Made by a program: the position numbers and the translations under genes
The notes under the pieces: generated by a model
Databases searched by the model: none
What the model was told of the DNA's origin: nothing
What the model saw: only the letters and a program-made list of their open reading frames with translations
DNA from: Chloroflexota bacterium
GTDB lineage: Bacteria; Chloroflexota; Limnocylindria; QHBO01
Direction: 5' to 3'
NCBI GenBank assembly: GCA_029865285.1
Contig: JAOUHE010000014.1
Span: 1 to 19,381 of the forward strand
DNA length: 19,381 nucleotides
Part shown: positions 7,366 through 13,428 of the stretch, one piece after another
How the letters are laid out: each line of letters starts with the position of its first letter
How positions within the stretch are numbered: the first letter of the stretch is position 1

Positions 7366-7572
7366 TCAGGCCGCCGGCAGGGCTGCGAGGAACGTCCAGG
7401 CGGCCGCGACAAATGAGACCACCAGGAACGCGATGATCGCCATCGGCAGGAGCACCGCGATAAGGTTCTGCTGCACCTCCTGGTGCTGTGGATCGCGGTA
7501 GCTGTGCAGGTCGGGGGCAGTCTCGAGCGTCAGTGCGGTCTCCTCGCGCGTCGCCGGAAGATCGGGTTCCAT
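7366..7572 (-). CDS. small single-span membrane protein, last gene of the oxidase operon
   Basis: 68 residues. The start at 7572 is chosen because AAGGAG lies eight bases upstream, at the very end of the preceding gene; a GTG at 7581 overlapping that stop is the alternative. The frame remains open further upstream only as a shadow of the neighbouring gene. Residues 1-35 are polar and acidic (EPDLPATREETAL..., HSYRDPQHQEVQQN), and 36-66 form one hydrophobic helix (LIAVLLPMAIIAFLVVSF...). I do not recognise a family. Its position in the operon, coupled to the subunit-IV-like gene, suggests a small accessory subunit of the oxidase, comparable in size to the extra small subunits of other bacterial oxidases; that is inference. 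Confidence 0.65.
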   Translation of the reverse strand: MEPDLPATREETALTLETAPDLHSYRDPQHQEVQQNLIAVLLPMAIIAFLVVSFVAAAWTFLAALPAA

Positions 7573-7577
7573 CTGAC

Positions 7578-7928
7578 TCACTCCTTGCCCTCCTCGTGGG
7601 ACCCGTGCTCGGCCTCGTCCCACTCGTTTCCGGCCGCGCGCACCCAGGCGAAGATGCCGTACACGAAGACCACCAGGCCCGGCACGGCGAGCCACGGATT
7701 GGCGATAGGCTGATCGTCAGCGCGGAAGGCAAGCCCCGCCCCCATGAGCGCCCCTCCCACCGCCATGATCGCGGGCAGCGGGCTGGGGTTCGGCAGGTGG
7801 ACGCCGCGCGGCACCATCGGCCGGGCCTTCTCGGCCGAGCCGATGTGGCTGGTCAGCGCGTAGACGACGCCGAGCGCGAACACGATCCCGATCGCCAGGA
7901 GCAGGTAGCCGAATGTGGTGTCGTTCAT
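7578..7928 (-). CDS. cytochrome c oxidase subunit IV-like membrane protein
   Basis: 116 residues with three predicted spans (about 7-26, 52-68 and 78-97) and a charged tail with several His and Glu. The motif HLPNPSPLPAIMAVGGALM (44-62) resembles the helix pair found in actinobacterial-type subunit IV (CtaF) and in the C-terminal part of subunit I/III fusions, where a PSPxP turn precedes a glycine-rich helix. GAGG lies eight bases before the ATG. It begins 13 bases after ctaE and ends at the Shine-Dalgarno site of the 68-residue gene. It is probably a structural subunit of the oxidase; the exact family is uncertain. Confidence 0.7.
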   Translation of the reverse strand: MNDTTFGYLLLAIGIVFALGVVYALTSHIGSAEKARPMVPRGVHLPNPSPLPAIMAVGGALMGAGLAFRADDQPIANPWLAVPGLVVFVYGIFAWVRAAGNEWDEAEHGSHEEGKE

Positions 7929-7941
7929 ACCGTCGGCCTCG

Positions 7942-8559
7942 TCAGCGCAGGAAGTAGAGCGTTGAGAAGAGGGCGATCCAGACCACGTCCACGAAGTGCC
8001 AGTACATGCTGATCGCCTCCACGGCCACGTGGTTGCGGCTGCTGAACTGGCCCTGTGCGGCTCGCGCCGACAGGATGGTGAGCCCTACCGCGCCGCCGAA
8101 GACGTGCGCCCCGTGGAAGCCGGTCAGCGTATAGAAGACGGTCCCGAAGGCGCCGTCGCCGATGCCGAAGCCGAGGGTCGTGTAGTCGTAGATCTGCCCG
8201 ATCAGGAAGGCCACGCCGAGCGCCAGCGTCAGCATCGTCCAGTTGCGCATCGCTCGCTGGTCGCCGCGACGAATGGCCCATACGCCGAACTGCATCGTGA
8301 AACTGGAGGCGACCAGGATGACCGTGATCGGCAGAGCGATCGGCAGCATCTCGAGTTCCGGCGCCCCCGACGGCGGTCCCCACTCCCCGGCATGGATGGC
8401 CCGGGCGTTGAAGTAGGCCGCAAAGAGACCGCCGAAGAACATCACCTCGCTGGCGATGAAGAGGAGCATCCCTACGAGGGCGGTCGGCATCCCGGCCTCG
8501 CGGTGGCTGATCGGCAGATGCTCGTCGGCGACGTGCATGGTCGTTGGCTCCGCGCTCAC
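7942..8559 (-). CDS. ctaE: cytochrome c oxidase subunit III
   Basis: 205 residues, the short five-helix form of COX III. The conserved SEVMFFGGLFAAYF segment (E38) in the first helix, GFHGAHV (148-153) and the terminal WHFVDVVWI (188-195) are all visible. Subunit III stabilises the catalytic core and the D-channel proton entry. The start is a GTG at 8559 whose bases overlap the ctaD stop (GTGA), with GGGAG seven bases upstream, so translation should be coupled to ctaD. It is the third gene of the ctaC-ctaD-ctaE operon. Confidence 0.95.
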   Translation of the reverse strand: MSAEPTTMHVADEHLPISHREAGMPTALVGMLLFIASEVMFFGGLFAAYFNARAIHAGEWGPPSGAPELEMLPIALPITVILVASSFTMQFGVWAIRRGDQRAMRNWTMLTLALGVAFLIGQIYDYTTLGFGIGDGAFGTVFYTLTGFHGAHVFGGAVGLTILSARAAQGQFSSRNHVAVEAISMYWHFVDVVWIALFSTLYFLR

Positions 8560-10190
8560 GAGTGGTCTCCCTCGACGTCGTGCTTGTGCCGCAGGTCGAA
8601 GACGGGTCGCTCACTGCGAATCGGGGGCAGCTTGTCGAAGTTGTACGCGGGCGGGGGCGAGCTCGTCGCCCACTCCAGCGTGTTGCCCTCCCACGGGTCG
8701 TCGCCCACCTTCTCGCCGTTGATGAAGGTCGCGACCACGTTGACCAGGAAGGGCAGGATGCTCGCCGCGATCAGGAACGCGCCGACGGTCGATGCCAGGT
8801 TCAGAAGCGTCCAGCCCGCATCGGGCGAGTAGTCGGCGATGCGGCGTGGCATGCCCTGGATGCCGAGCTCGTGCATCGGGAAGAAGGCCAGGTTGAAGCC
8901 GATGAAATGCATCCAGAAATGGACCTTGCCGAGGCGCTCGTTCAGGCGCCGACCGGTCATCTTGGGGAACCAGTAGTAGGTTGCCGCGAAGACGCCGAAG
9001 ACGCTGCCACCGAAGAAGACGTAGTGCAGGTGCGCGACCACGAAGTAGGTGTCCTGAAGGTGGAAGTCGATCGGCGGCGCCGAGAGCATCACGCCGCTGA
9101 TCCCACCGATCAGGAACATCGACAGGAAGCCCAGCGCGAAGAGCATGGGCGTGGCGAAGGTGATCGATCCCCGCCACATGGTCGCCATCCAGTTGAACAT
9201 CTTCACGCCGGTCGGCACCGCGATCAGGGCGGTCATGAAGCTGAAGAACGGCAGGAAGACCTGCCCGGTGGTGAACATGTGGTGTGCCCAGACGCTGAAC
9301 GAGAGGAGACCGATGGCGATCGTGGCGAACACGAACGCCCGGTAGCCGAAGAGCGGGCGCCGGGTGAAGACCGGCAGGATCTCGCTCACCACCCCCATCG
9401 CCGGCAGGATGACGATGTAGACCTCGGGGTGGCCGAAGAACCAGAAGAGGTGCTGCCACAGGACCGGGTTGCCACCGGTATTGGGGTCGAAGAAGGCGCC
9501 ACCGTAGTTGCGGTCGATGAACAGGGCGATCATGCCGGCGGCCAGCACCGGCGTCGCGAGCAGGATCAGGGTGGCCGTCACCAGCACCGTCCAGACCAGG
9601 ATCGGCATCCGGAAGAGGGTCATCCCCGGCGCTCGCATCTTGAAGATGGTGGCGATGAAGTTGACCGATCCGAGGATCGAGGCGGTCCCGACCAGCAGCA
9701 GACCGATCAGCCACAGGTCGGTGCCGACGCCACTGGCATAGGTCGGTCCGGAGAGGGGCGTGTACAGCGTCCAGCCTTCGGCGGCGGCCCCGCCGAAGAG
9801 GTAGCCGGAGAAGAGCAGGATGCCGCCGAGCGGGAGGAACCAGAAGCTGAGCGCGTTGATCCGCGGGAAGGCCATATCCGGCGCGCCGATCTGCAGCGGC
9901 ACGATGTAGTTGGCGAACCCCGACAGCACCGGCACGATGAAGAGAAAGACCATGACCGTGCCGTGCATGGTGAAGGCCTGGTTGTACGTCCCCTCATCGA
10001 GGAACTGGAGCCCGGGAACCGCCAGCTCGGATCGGACGAGCAGCGCGAGGATGCCGGCCGCGAAGAAGAAGAAGAACGAGTTGACGATGTACAGGATCCC
10101 GATCTTCTTGTGGTCAACGGTAGTCAGCCACTCGATCACCCAGGACCGGCCGTAGCTCTTCGCTTCCGGGCTCAGCGCGCTGGTTGCCAT
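8556..10190 (-). CDS. ctaD: cytochrome c oxidase subunit I (A1-type haem-copper oxidase)
   Basis: 544 residues with twelve predicted helices. All redox ligands are present: H76 and H389 (low-spin haem), H387 (high-spin haem), and H254, H303 and H304 (CuB). Y258 in HPEVY is the residue cross-linked to a CuB histidine. E256 in GHPEV defines the A1 family, and D105 with N112 fits a D-channel entry. The enzyme reduces O2 to water and pumps protons. The gene follows ctaC by 22 bases; AGGAG lies 13 bases before the ATG, rather far for strong initiation. It overlaps ctaE by four bases. There is no fused subunit III domain, unlike some caa3 oxidases. Confidence 0.98.
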   Translation of the reverse strand: MATSALSPEAKSYGRSWVIEWLTTVDHKKIGILYIVNSFFFFFAAGILALLVRSELAVPGLQFLDEGTYNQAFTMHGTVMVFLFIVPVLSGFANYIVPLQIGAPDMAFPRINALSFWFLPLGGILLFSGYLFGGAAAEGWTLYTPLSGPTYASGVGTDLWLIGLLLVGTASILGSVNFIATIFKMRAPGMTLFRMPILVWTVLVTATLILLATPVLAAGMIALFIDRNYGGAFFDPNTGGNPVLWQHLFWFFGHPEVYIVILPAMGVVSEILPVFTRRPLFGYRAFVFATIAIGLLSFSVWAHHMFTTGQVFLPFFSFMTALIAVPTGVKMFNWMATMWRGSITFATPMLFALGFLSMFLIGGISGVMLSAPPIDFHLQDTYFVVAHLHYVFFGGSVFGVFAATYYWFPKMTGRRLNERLGKVHFWMHFIGFNLAFFPMHELGIQGMPRRIADYSPDAGWTLLNLASTVGAFLIAASILPFLVNVVATFINGEKVGDDPWEGNTLEWATSSPPPAYNFDKLPPIRSERPVFDLRHKHDVEGDHS

Positions 10191-10212
10191 CGGTCTCGTT
10201 CTGCTCCTGCGC

Positions 10213-11280
10213 TCAGCGGACGGTCAGCGTGCCGGTCATGTCCGGCACCGGATGGATGTTGCAGATGAAGGTGTATTCGCCGGGTGGCAGCCCCTCGACG
10301 GTGTACGAGATCACTCCCGCGGTGGAAAGGATGTCGCCGCGGAAGAGCTCCTTCTCGCCGTCATAGATGGCGACGTTGTGCGGAACGGTCTCGTTGTTGG
10401 TGAACTCGAGGGTGAACGGCTGGTCGGCCGGGGCCTCGAGCGCGTGCGTGTCGAATGCAATCTGGTCCGCGCTCAACTTCACGACGGCCGAACCCGGACT
10501 CGGGGTGGGGCCGGGGGTCGCTCCCGACTGGGCGGCAGCGAACCAAGCGTCGTATTCGGCGGGCGTGACGCCTTCGACGCTGAAGGTCATCCGCGCGTGC
10601 AGGAGGCCGCAGAACTCGGCGCACTGGCCGGCGTAGGTGCCAGGGTCGCTGACGGTGAATTCCAGCTCGTTGGGAGCCCCCTCACCCAGCGGGATCACGT
10701 CGCGCTTCACGAGGAACGCCGGGACGTAGAAGGAGTGGATCACGTCGGCCGAGCGCAGGATCAGCCGGATCGGCTCCCCGACCGGAACGACCATCACCGG
10801 CGGCGTCGCCGGCGAGCCGGTGACCGAGACGTCGTTGGCGGCATCCCCGTCGCCGTCGAGGTAGTGGAAGGTCCATTGCCACTGGAAGCCGGTCACCTCG
10901 ATCGTCACGCCCGGGTTCGCGGCCCGTGTCGAGATCGAGGTGAGCGTCAGCGTCGACAGGACGAAGAGGACGAGCACGATCACCGTCGGGATTGCGGTCC
11001 AGACCAGCTCGATCAGGTTGTTGCCGTGCATCTGCGTCGGGAGGCGGTCGTCACGGCGCCGGTAGCGAACAATCGCGTAGACGATGAAGCCCTCCACGCC
11101 GACAAAGACCACGAGCCCCATCACCAGCACGATGTTGTAGAGGAGATAGACCTCCTTGGCCTCGCGGGTCTCGGGCTCGGGCGGCACCATGCCGCACGCA
11201 GCGAGGAGTGCGGCCAACAGCATGGGGACTCCAACGCGAAGGAACGTCCGCAGGCGTCGGCGGGCCGCCGGTCGTGGCAT
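10213..11280 (-). CDS. ctaC: cytochrome c oxidase subunit II with C-terminal type-1 copper (cupredoxin) domain
   Basis: 355 residues, longer than a plain subunit II. A lipoprotein signal ends in LLAAC with C29. Two helices follow (about 43-72 and 88-112), then the CuA domain with a complete ligand set: H182, C220, E222, C224, H228 and M231. After a Pro/Gly/Ser linker (252-264) a second beta domain (about 265-355) carries H301 and C340-x2-H343-x4-M348, the ligand pattern of plastocyanin-type blue copper. Many bacterial subunits II instead carry a fused cytochrome c here; no CxxCH is present. The domain probably feeds electrons to CuA or docks a copper donor. It is the first gene of the oxidase operon. 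Confidence 0.95.
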   Translation of the reverse strand: MPRPAARRRLRTFLRVGVPMLLAALLAACGMVPPEPETREAKEVYLLYNIVLVMGLVVFVGVEGFIVYAIVRYRRRDDRLPTQMHGNNLIELVWTAIPTVIVLVLFVLSTLTLTSISTRAANPGVTIEVTGFQWQWTFHYLDGDGDAANDVSVTGSPATPPVMVVPVGEPIRLILRSADVIHSFYVPAFLVKRDVIPLGEGAPNELEFTVSDPGTYAGQCAEFCGLLHARMTFSVEGVTPAEYDAWFAAAQSGATPGPTPSPGSAVVKLSADQIAFDTHALEAPADQPFTLEFTNNETVPHNVAIYDGEKELFRGDILSTAGVISYTVEGLPPGEYTFICNIHPVPDMTGTLTVR

Positions 11281-11358
11281 CAGATCGTCTCGAGCTCCTC
11301 ATCGTCGTGGCAAAGCGATTCCCAGCCGGGTCCGCTTCCCGAATCGTGCCCTGGGCCT

Positions 11359-11376
11359 GCCCGTCCGCCGACGGGC
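11359..11376. promoter_or_regulatory. hairpin in the leader of the oxidase operon
   Basis: GCCCGTC-CGCC-GACGGGC, a perfect 7-bp stem with a 4-base loop. It lies 15-32 bases downstream (minus strand) of the TACAAT box and about 80 bases before the ctaC start, so it would fold near the 5' end of the operon mRNA. It may stabilise the transcript, act as an operator, or terminate the upstream lipoprotein transcript. The region 11281-11481 contains no gene. Confidence 0.35.
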
Positions 11377-11390
11377 GGAGGACGCGGCGT

Positions 11391-11396
11391 ATTGTA
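11391..11396 (-). promoter_or_regulatory. -10 element (TACAAT) of the cytochrome oxidase operon
   Basis: TACAAT matches the -10 consensus at five of six positions on the minus strand and stands out in a very GC-rich gap. The predicted transcript start is about 105 bases before the ctaC ATG, so this operon would have a real leader, unlike several neighbours. No good -35 box is seen at 16-18 bases, so an activator could be needed. Confidence 0.4.
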
Positions 11397-11463
11397 CCGA
11401 TGCCGATCAGGCGGCGCACCGTTCTCGTGGTGCGCCCTCGTGCGTCAGGCCGCTGGGACCCGC

Positions 11464-11491
11464 GGGATCACGCCTCCGGGATCACGCCTCC
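11464..11491. repeat. 14-bp perfect tandem duplication across a stop codon
   Basis: GGGATCACGCCTCC occurs twice back to back. The second copy contains the stop codon (11482-11484) and last codons of the lipoprotein gene; the first lies just beyond it. It looks like a recent slippage duplication with no effect on the protein. Confidence 0.75.
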
Positions 11492-12372
11492 GGGGTGACG
11501 CACTCCGGGGGCTCGTCGGGAAGCAGGAAGCGGACGCTGACCACGTACCGGTGATCGTCCCTGGTGAAGCGCGTCAACTGGTTGGCGGCGCCCAGCAGGT
11601 CGTACCACTCGTCCGCCTCCGCACCGGCCACGACCCCACAACGGAGGCCAAAGCCGGTCTCCGCGCCGAAGGTGGCCGGATCGGAACTGGCCGGCCACGC
11701 AACCAGCGAACTTGGAATCCCCGATCCATCCGGCTCGTCTGCGTCTGCATTGCGGACGATCAGTCGCATCGCCCGCGGCCGGAATGTCTGCCACTCTTCG
11801 GACCAGGAGCCGGCGGGCAGCCATGAGTCGAGATCCGAGAGGCGAGCGGTCAGCCGATTGAGCGTGACGTGCATCGCCAGTTCATCGGCGGAGACGCCGT
11901 TGCAGCTGCTCCCGGCGTCCAGGATGCCGAGCCCGTAGACGGTGACCGTCACGTCCCGCTGATCGGCGTGGAAGGCAAAGATCACGTCGCTGGCGTCGGC
12001 GACGCAGTTCGCGGCGCCCCGGAGATCAAGGTCCTCAACGAAGAGCCCCGACGCTGCGAGTTCGGCCAGGATCGCCTGGATGCCCGACTCGGTGAGCCGC
12101 CGGACGTTCATGACCGGCAGCGCCGGGCCAGGGAAGATGAGGTCGTGCGCGCCCGGCACGATCACGCGCCCATCTCCCAGCAAGCTGAAGGTCGGGTGGT
12201 TCAGGAGATCGAACCCCGGACCCACGAACCCACCCGAATACGAGATCCGCAGAATCACGGCCTCGCCGATCGGGTGCTCGATCTGCTTTGGCGGCGCCCC
12301 GGCGCCAGCGCACGCAGCGAGCAGCATCGCCGCCAGCGTGAGCGACAGGAGGAGTCGGGCGGAGGACTTCAC
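11482..12372 (-). CDS. lipoprotein of unknown function upstream of the oxidase operon
   Basis: 296 residues from a GTG at 12372, preceded by AAGG five bases upstream. The frame stays open further upstream, but that part lies under the divergent assembly gene and is low-complexity, so I leave it out. The signal peptide (KSSARLLLSLTLAAM...) ends in LLAAC with C21. The body is mixed alpha/beta with a segment FSLLGDGRVIVPG and four further cysteines (C123, C157, C245 and C291), enough for two disulfides. I do not recognise a characterised family. It lies 200 bases upstream of ctaC on the same strand and 51 bases from the divergent assembly gene, so a link to respiration is possible but unproven. 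Confidence 0.8.
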   Translation of the reverse strand: MKSSARLLLSLTLAAMLLAACAGAGAPPKQIEHPIGEAVILRISYSGGFVGPGFDLLNHPTFSLLGDGRVIVPGAHDLIFPGPALPVMNVRRLTESGIQAILAELAASGLFVEDLDLRGAANCVADASDVIFAFHADQRDVTVTVYGLGILDAGSSCNGVSADELAMHVTLNRLTARLSDLDSWLPAGSWSEEWQTFRPRAMRLIVRNADADEPDGSGIPSSLVAWPASSDPATFGAETGFGLRCGVVAGAEADEWYDLLGAANQLTRFTRDDHRYVVSVRFLLPDEPPECVTPEA

Positions 12373-12411
12373 GCTGGCCTTGACGCGCAAGCGGCCGCCG
12401 TGGTTCCCGGC

Positions 12412-12417
12412 GAGAAT
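12412..12417 (+). promoter_or_regulatory. weak -10-like element (GAGAAT) before the assembly gene
   Basis: GAGAAT ends exactly six bases before the ATG at 12424, matching the spacing of the stronger boxes elsewhere in the window, but it matches the TATAAT consensus at only four positions and lacks the leading T. It is reported because the gene has no clear Shine-Dalgarno site. Confidence 0.2.
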
Positions 12418-12423
12418 GCTGGC

Positions 12424-13428
12424 ATGACACCCAGCCTTCGCGCTCCGCGGCACTGGGGCGGCCGAACTCGCGGCGCCGCCGCGGCCGCGGCAGTGGCCCT
12501 GCTCACCACCCCGGGCGCCGTGCTCGGGCACGGTGCATCCGTCGACGCCCCAACGTGGCCGGGGATTCTGTTCGAGTGGCGCTCCGAGCCGCTTGTGCTG
12601 CTCGGTCTTGGGCTGAGCCTGGTGGTCTGGCTCCTGCTGGCACGGCGGGTTGCCAACCGCCACCCGCTGCGGCCCCACCCTCGCTGGCGATCGGCCGCCT
12701 TCATCGGAGCATTGGTGGTCATCGCGATCGCCCTCACCTCACCGATCGAAGCGTACGAGGGACAGCTGTTCAGCGTCCACATGCTGCAGCACATGCTCCT
12801 CCAACTCGTCGCAGCGCCGCTCCTGCTGCTCGGCGCACCGATGACACTCGCGCTGCGCGCCGCGCCACCGCCCCTTCGTCGCTGGCTGCTCAACATGCTC
12901 CGCAGCCGGGTGGTGGCGGTCGTTTCCTTCCCGCTGCTCGCATGGGTGCTCTTCGCGGCGGTGAACTGGGGTTGGCACTTCAGCGATCTCTACGACCAGG
13001 CGCTCGAGAGTCCATGGCTCCACGATCTGGAGCACGCGACCTTCCTCGGGGCGGCCATCCTCTTCTGGTTGCCGGTGATCGGCGCCGACCCGGCACGGTG
13101 GCGCCTGCACCATCCGGTGCGACTCTTCTACCTCTTCCTGGCGATGCCGCAGAACTCGTTCCTGGGGGTGGCACTGATGAGCGCGCAGACGGTCCTCTAT
13201 CCGCATTACCTCACCAACGGTCGCGTCTGGGGACCTTCGGCGCTCGTGGACCAGAACGTGGGCGGAATGCTGATGTGGGTCGGCGGAGACGTCGTCTTCC
13301 TGCTGGCGATGGGACTGATCTTGGCCGCCTGGGTGCGCGCCGAGGATCGACGCTCCGCGCGCGAGGACGCTCGGCTCGACGCGCAGCTGATCGCGGGTGA
13401 CCGCGCCAGGGCCGGACAGGGACGCTAG
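12424..13428 (+). CDS. ctaG: cytochrome c oxidase assembly protein of the CtaG (caa3_CtaG) family
   Basis: 334 residues. The chosen ATG is the first that gives a signal/anchor-like N-terminus (the longer open frame upstream overlaps the divergent lipoprotein gene). About seven spans follow. Hallmarks of the membrane caa3_CtaG family are visible: SVHMLQHMLLQLVAAPLLLLG (about 118-138, with paired His), HDLEHATFLGAAILFWLPVIG (about 200-220) and the DQNVGGMLMWVGGD segment near the C-terminus. Members are needed for active caa3 oxidase, probably for copper delivery; they are unrelated to Cox11 despite the shared name. Placement beside the oxidase and haem A genes fits. The stop TAG shares CTAG with the stop of the convergent haem gene. 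Confidence 0.9.
   Translation: MTPSLRAPRHWGGRTRGAAAAAAVALLTTPGAVLGHGASVDAPTWPGILFEWRSEPLVLLGLGLSLVVWLLLARRVANRHPLRPHPRWRSAAFIGALVVIAIALTSPIEAYEGQLFSVHMLQHMLLQLVAAPLLLLGAPMTLALRAAPPPLRRWLLNMLRSRVVAVVSFPLLAWVLFAAVNWGWHFSDLYDQALESPWLHDLEHATFLGAAILFWLPVIGADPARWRLHHPVRLFYLFLAMPQNSFLGVALMSAQTVLYPHYLTNGRVWGPSALVDQNVGGMLMWVGGDVVFLLAMGLILAAWVRAEDRRSAREDARLDAQLIAGDRARAGQGR

Noticed and set aside
8544..10268. A long open frame (574 codons) on the plus strand opposite ctaD, rich in Asp, Glu, His, Arg and Gln.
   Set aside because: It is the complement of strongly conserved subunit I codons. GC-rich third positions suppress stops on the opposite strand; the composition is typical of such shadows and no domain is visible.
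12373..12678. An upstream extension of the unknown lipoprotein by 102 codons.
   Set aside because: It would run under the divergent ctaG gene, is low-complexity, and would place the lipobox in the middle of the protein; the GTG at 12372 with AAGG upstream explains the gene.
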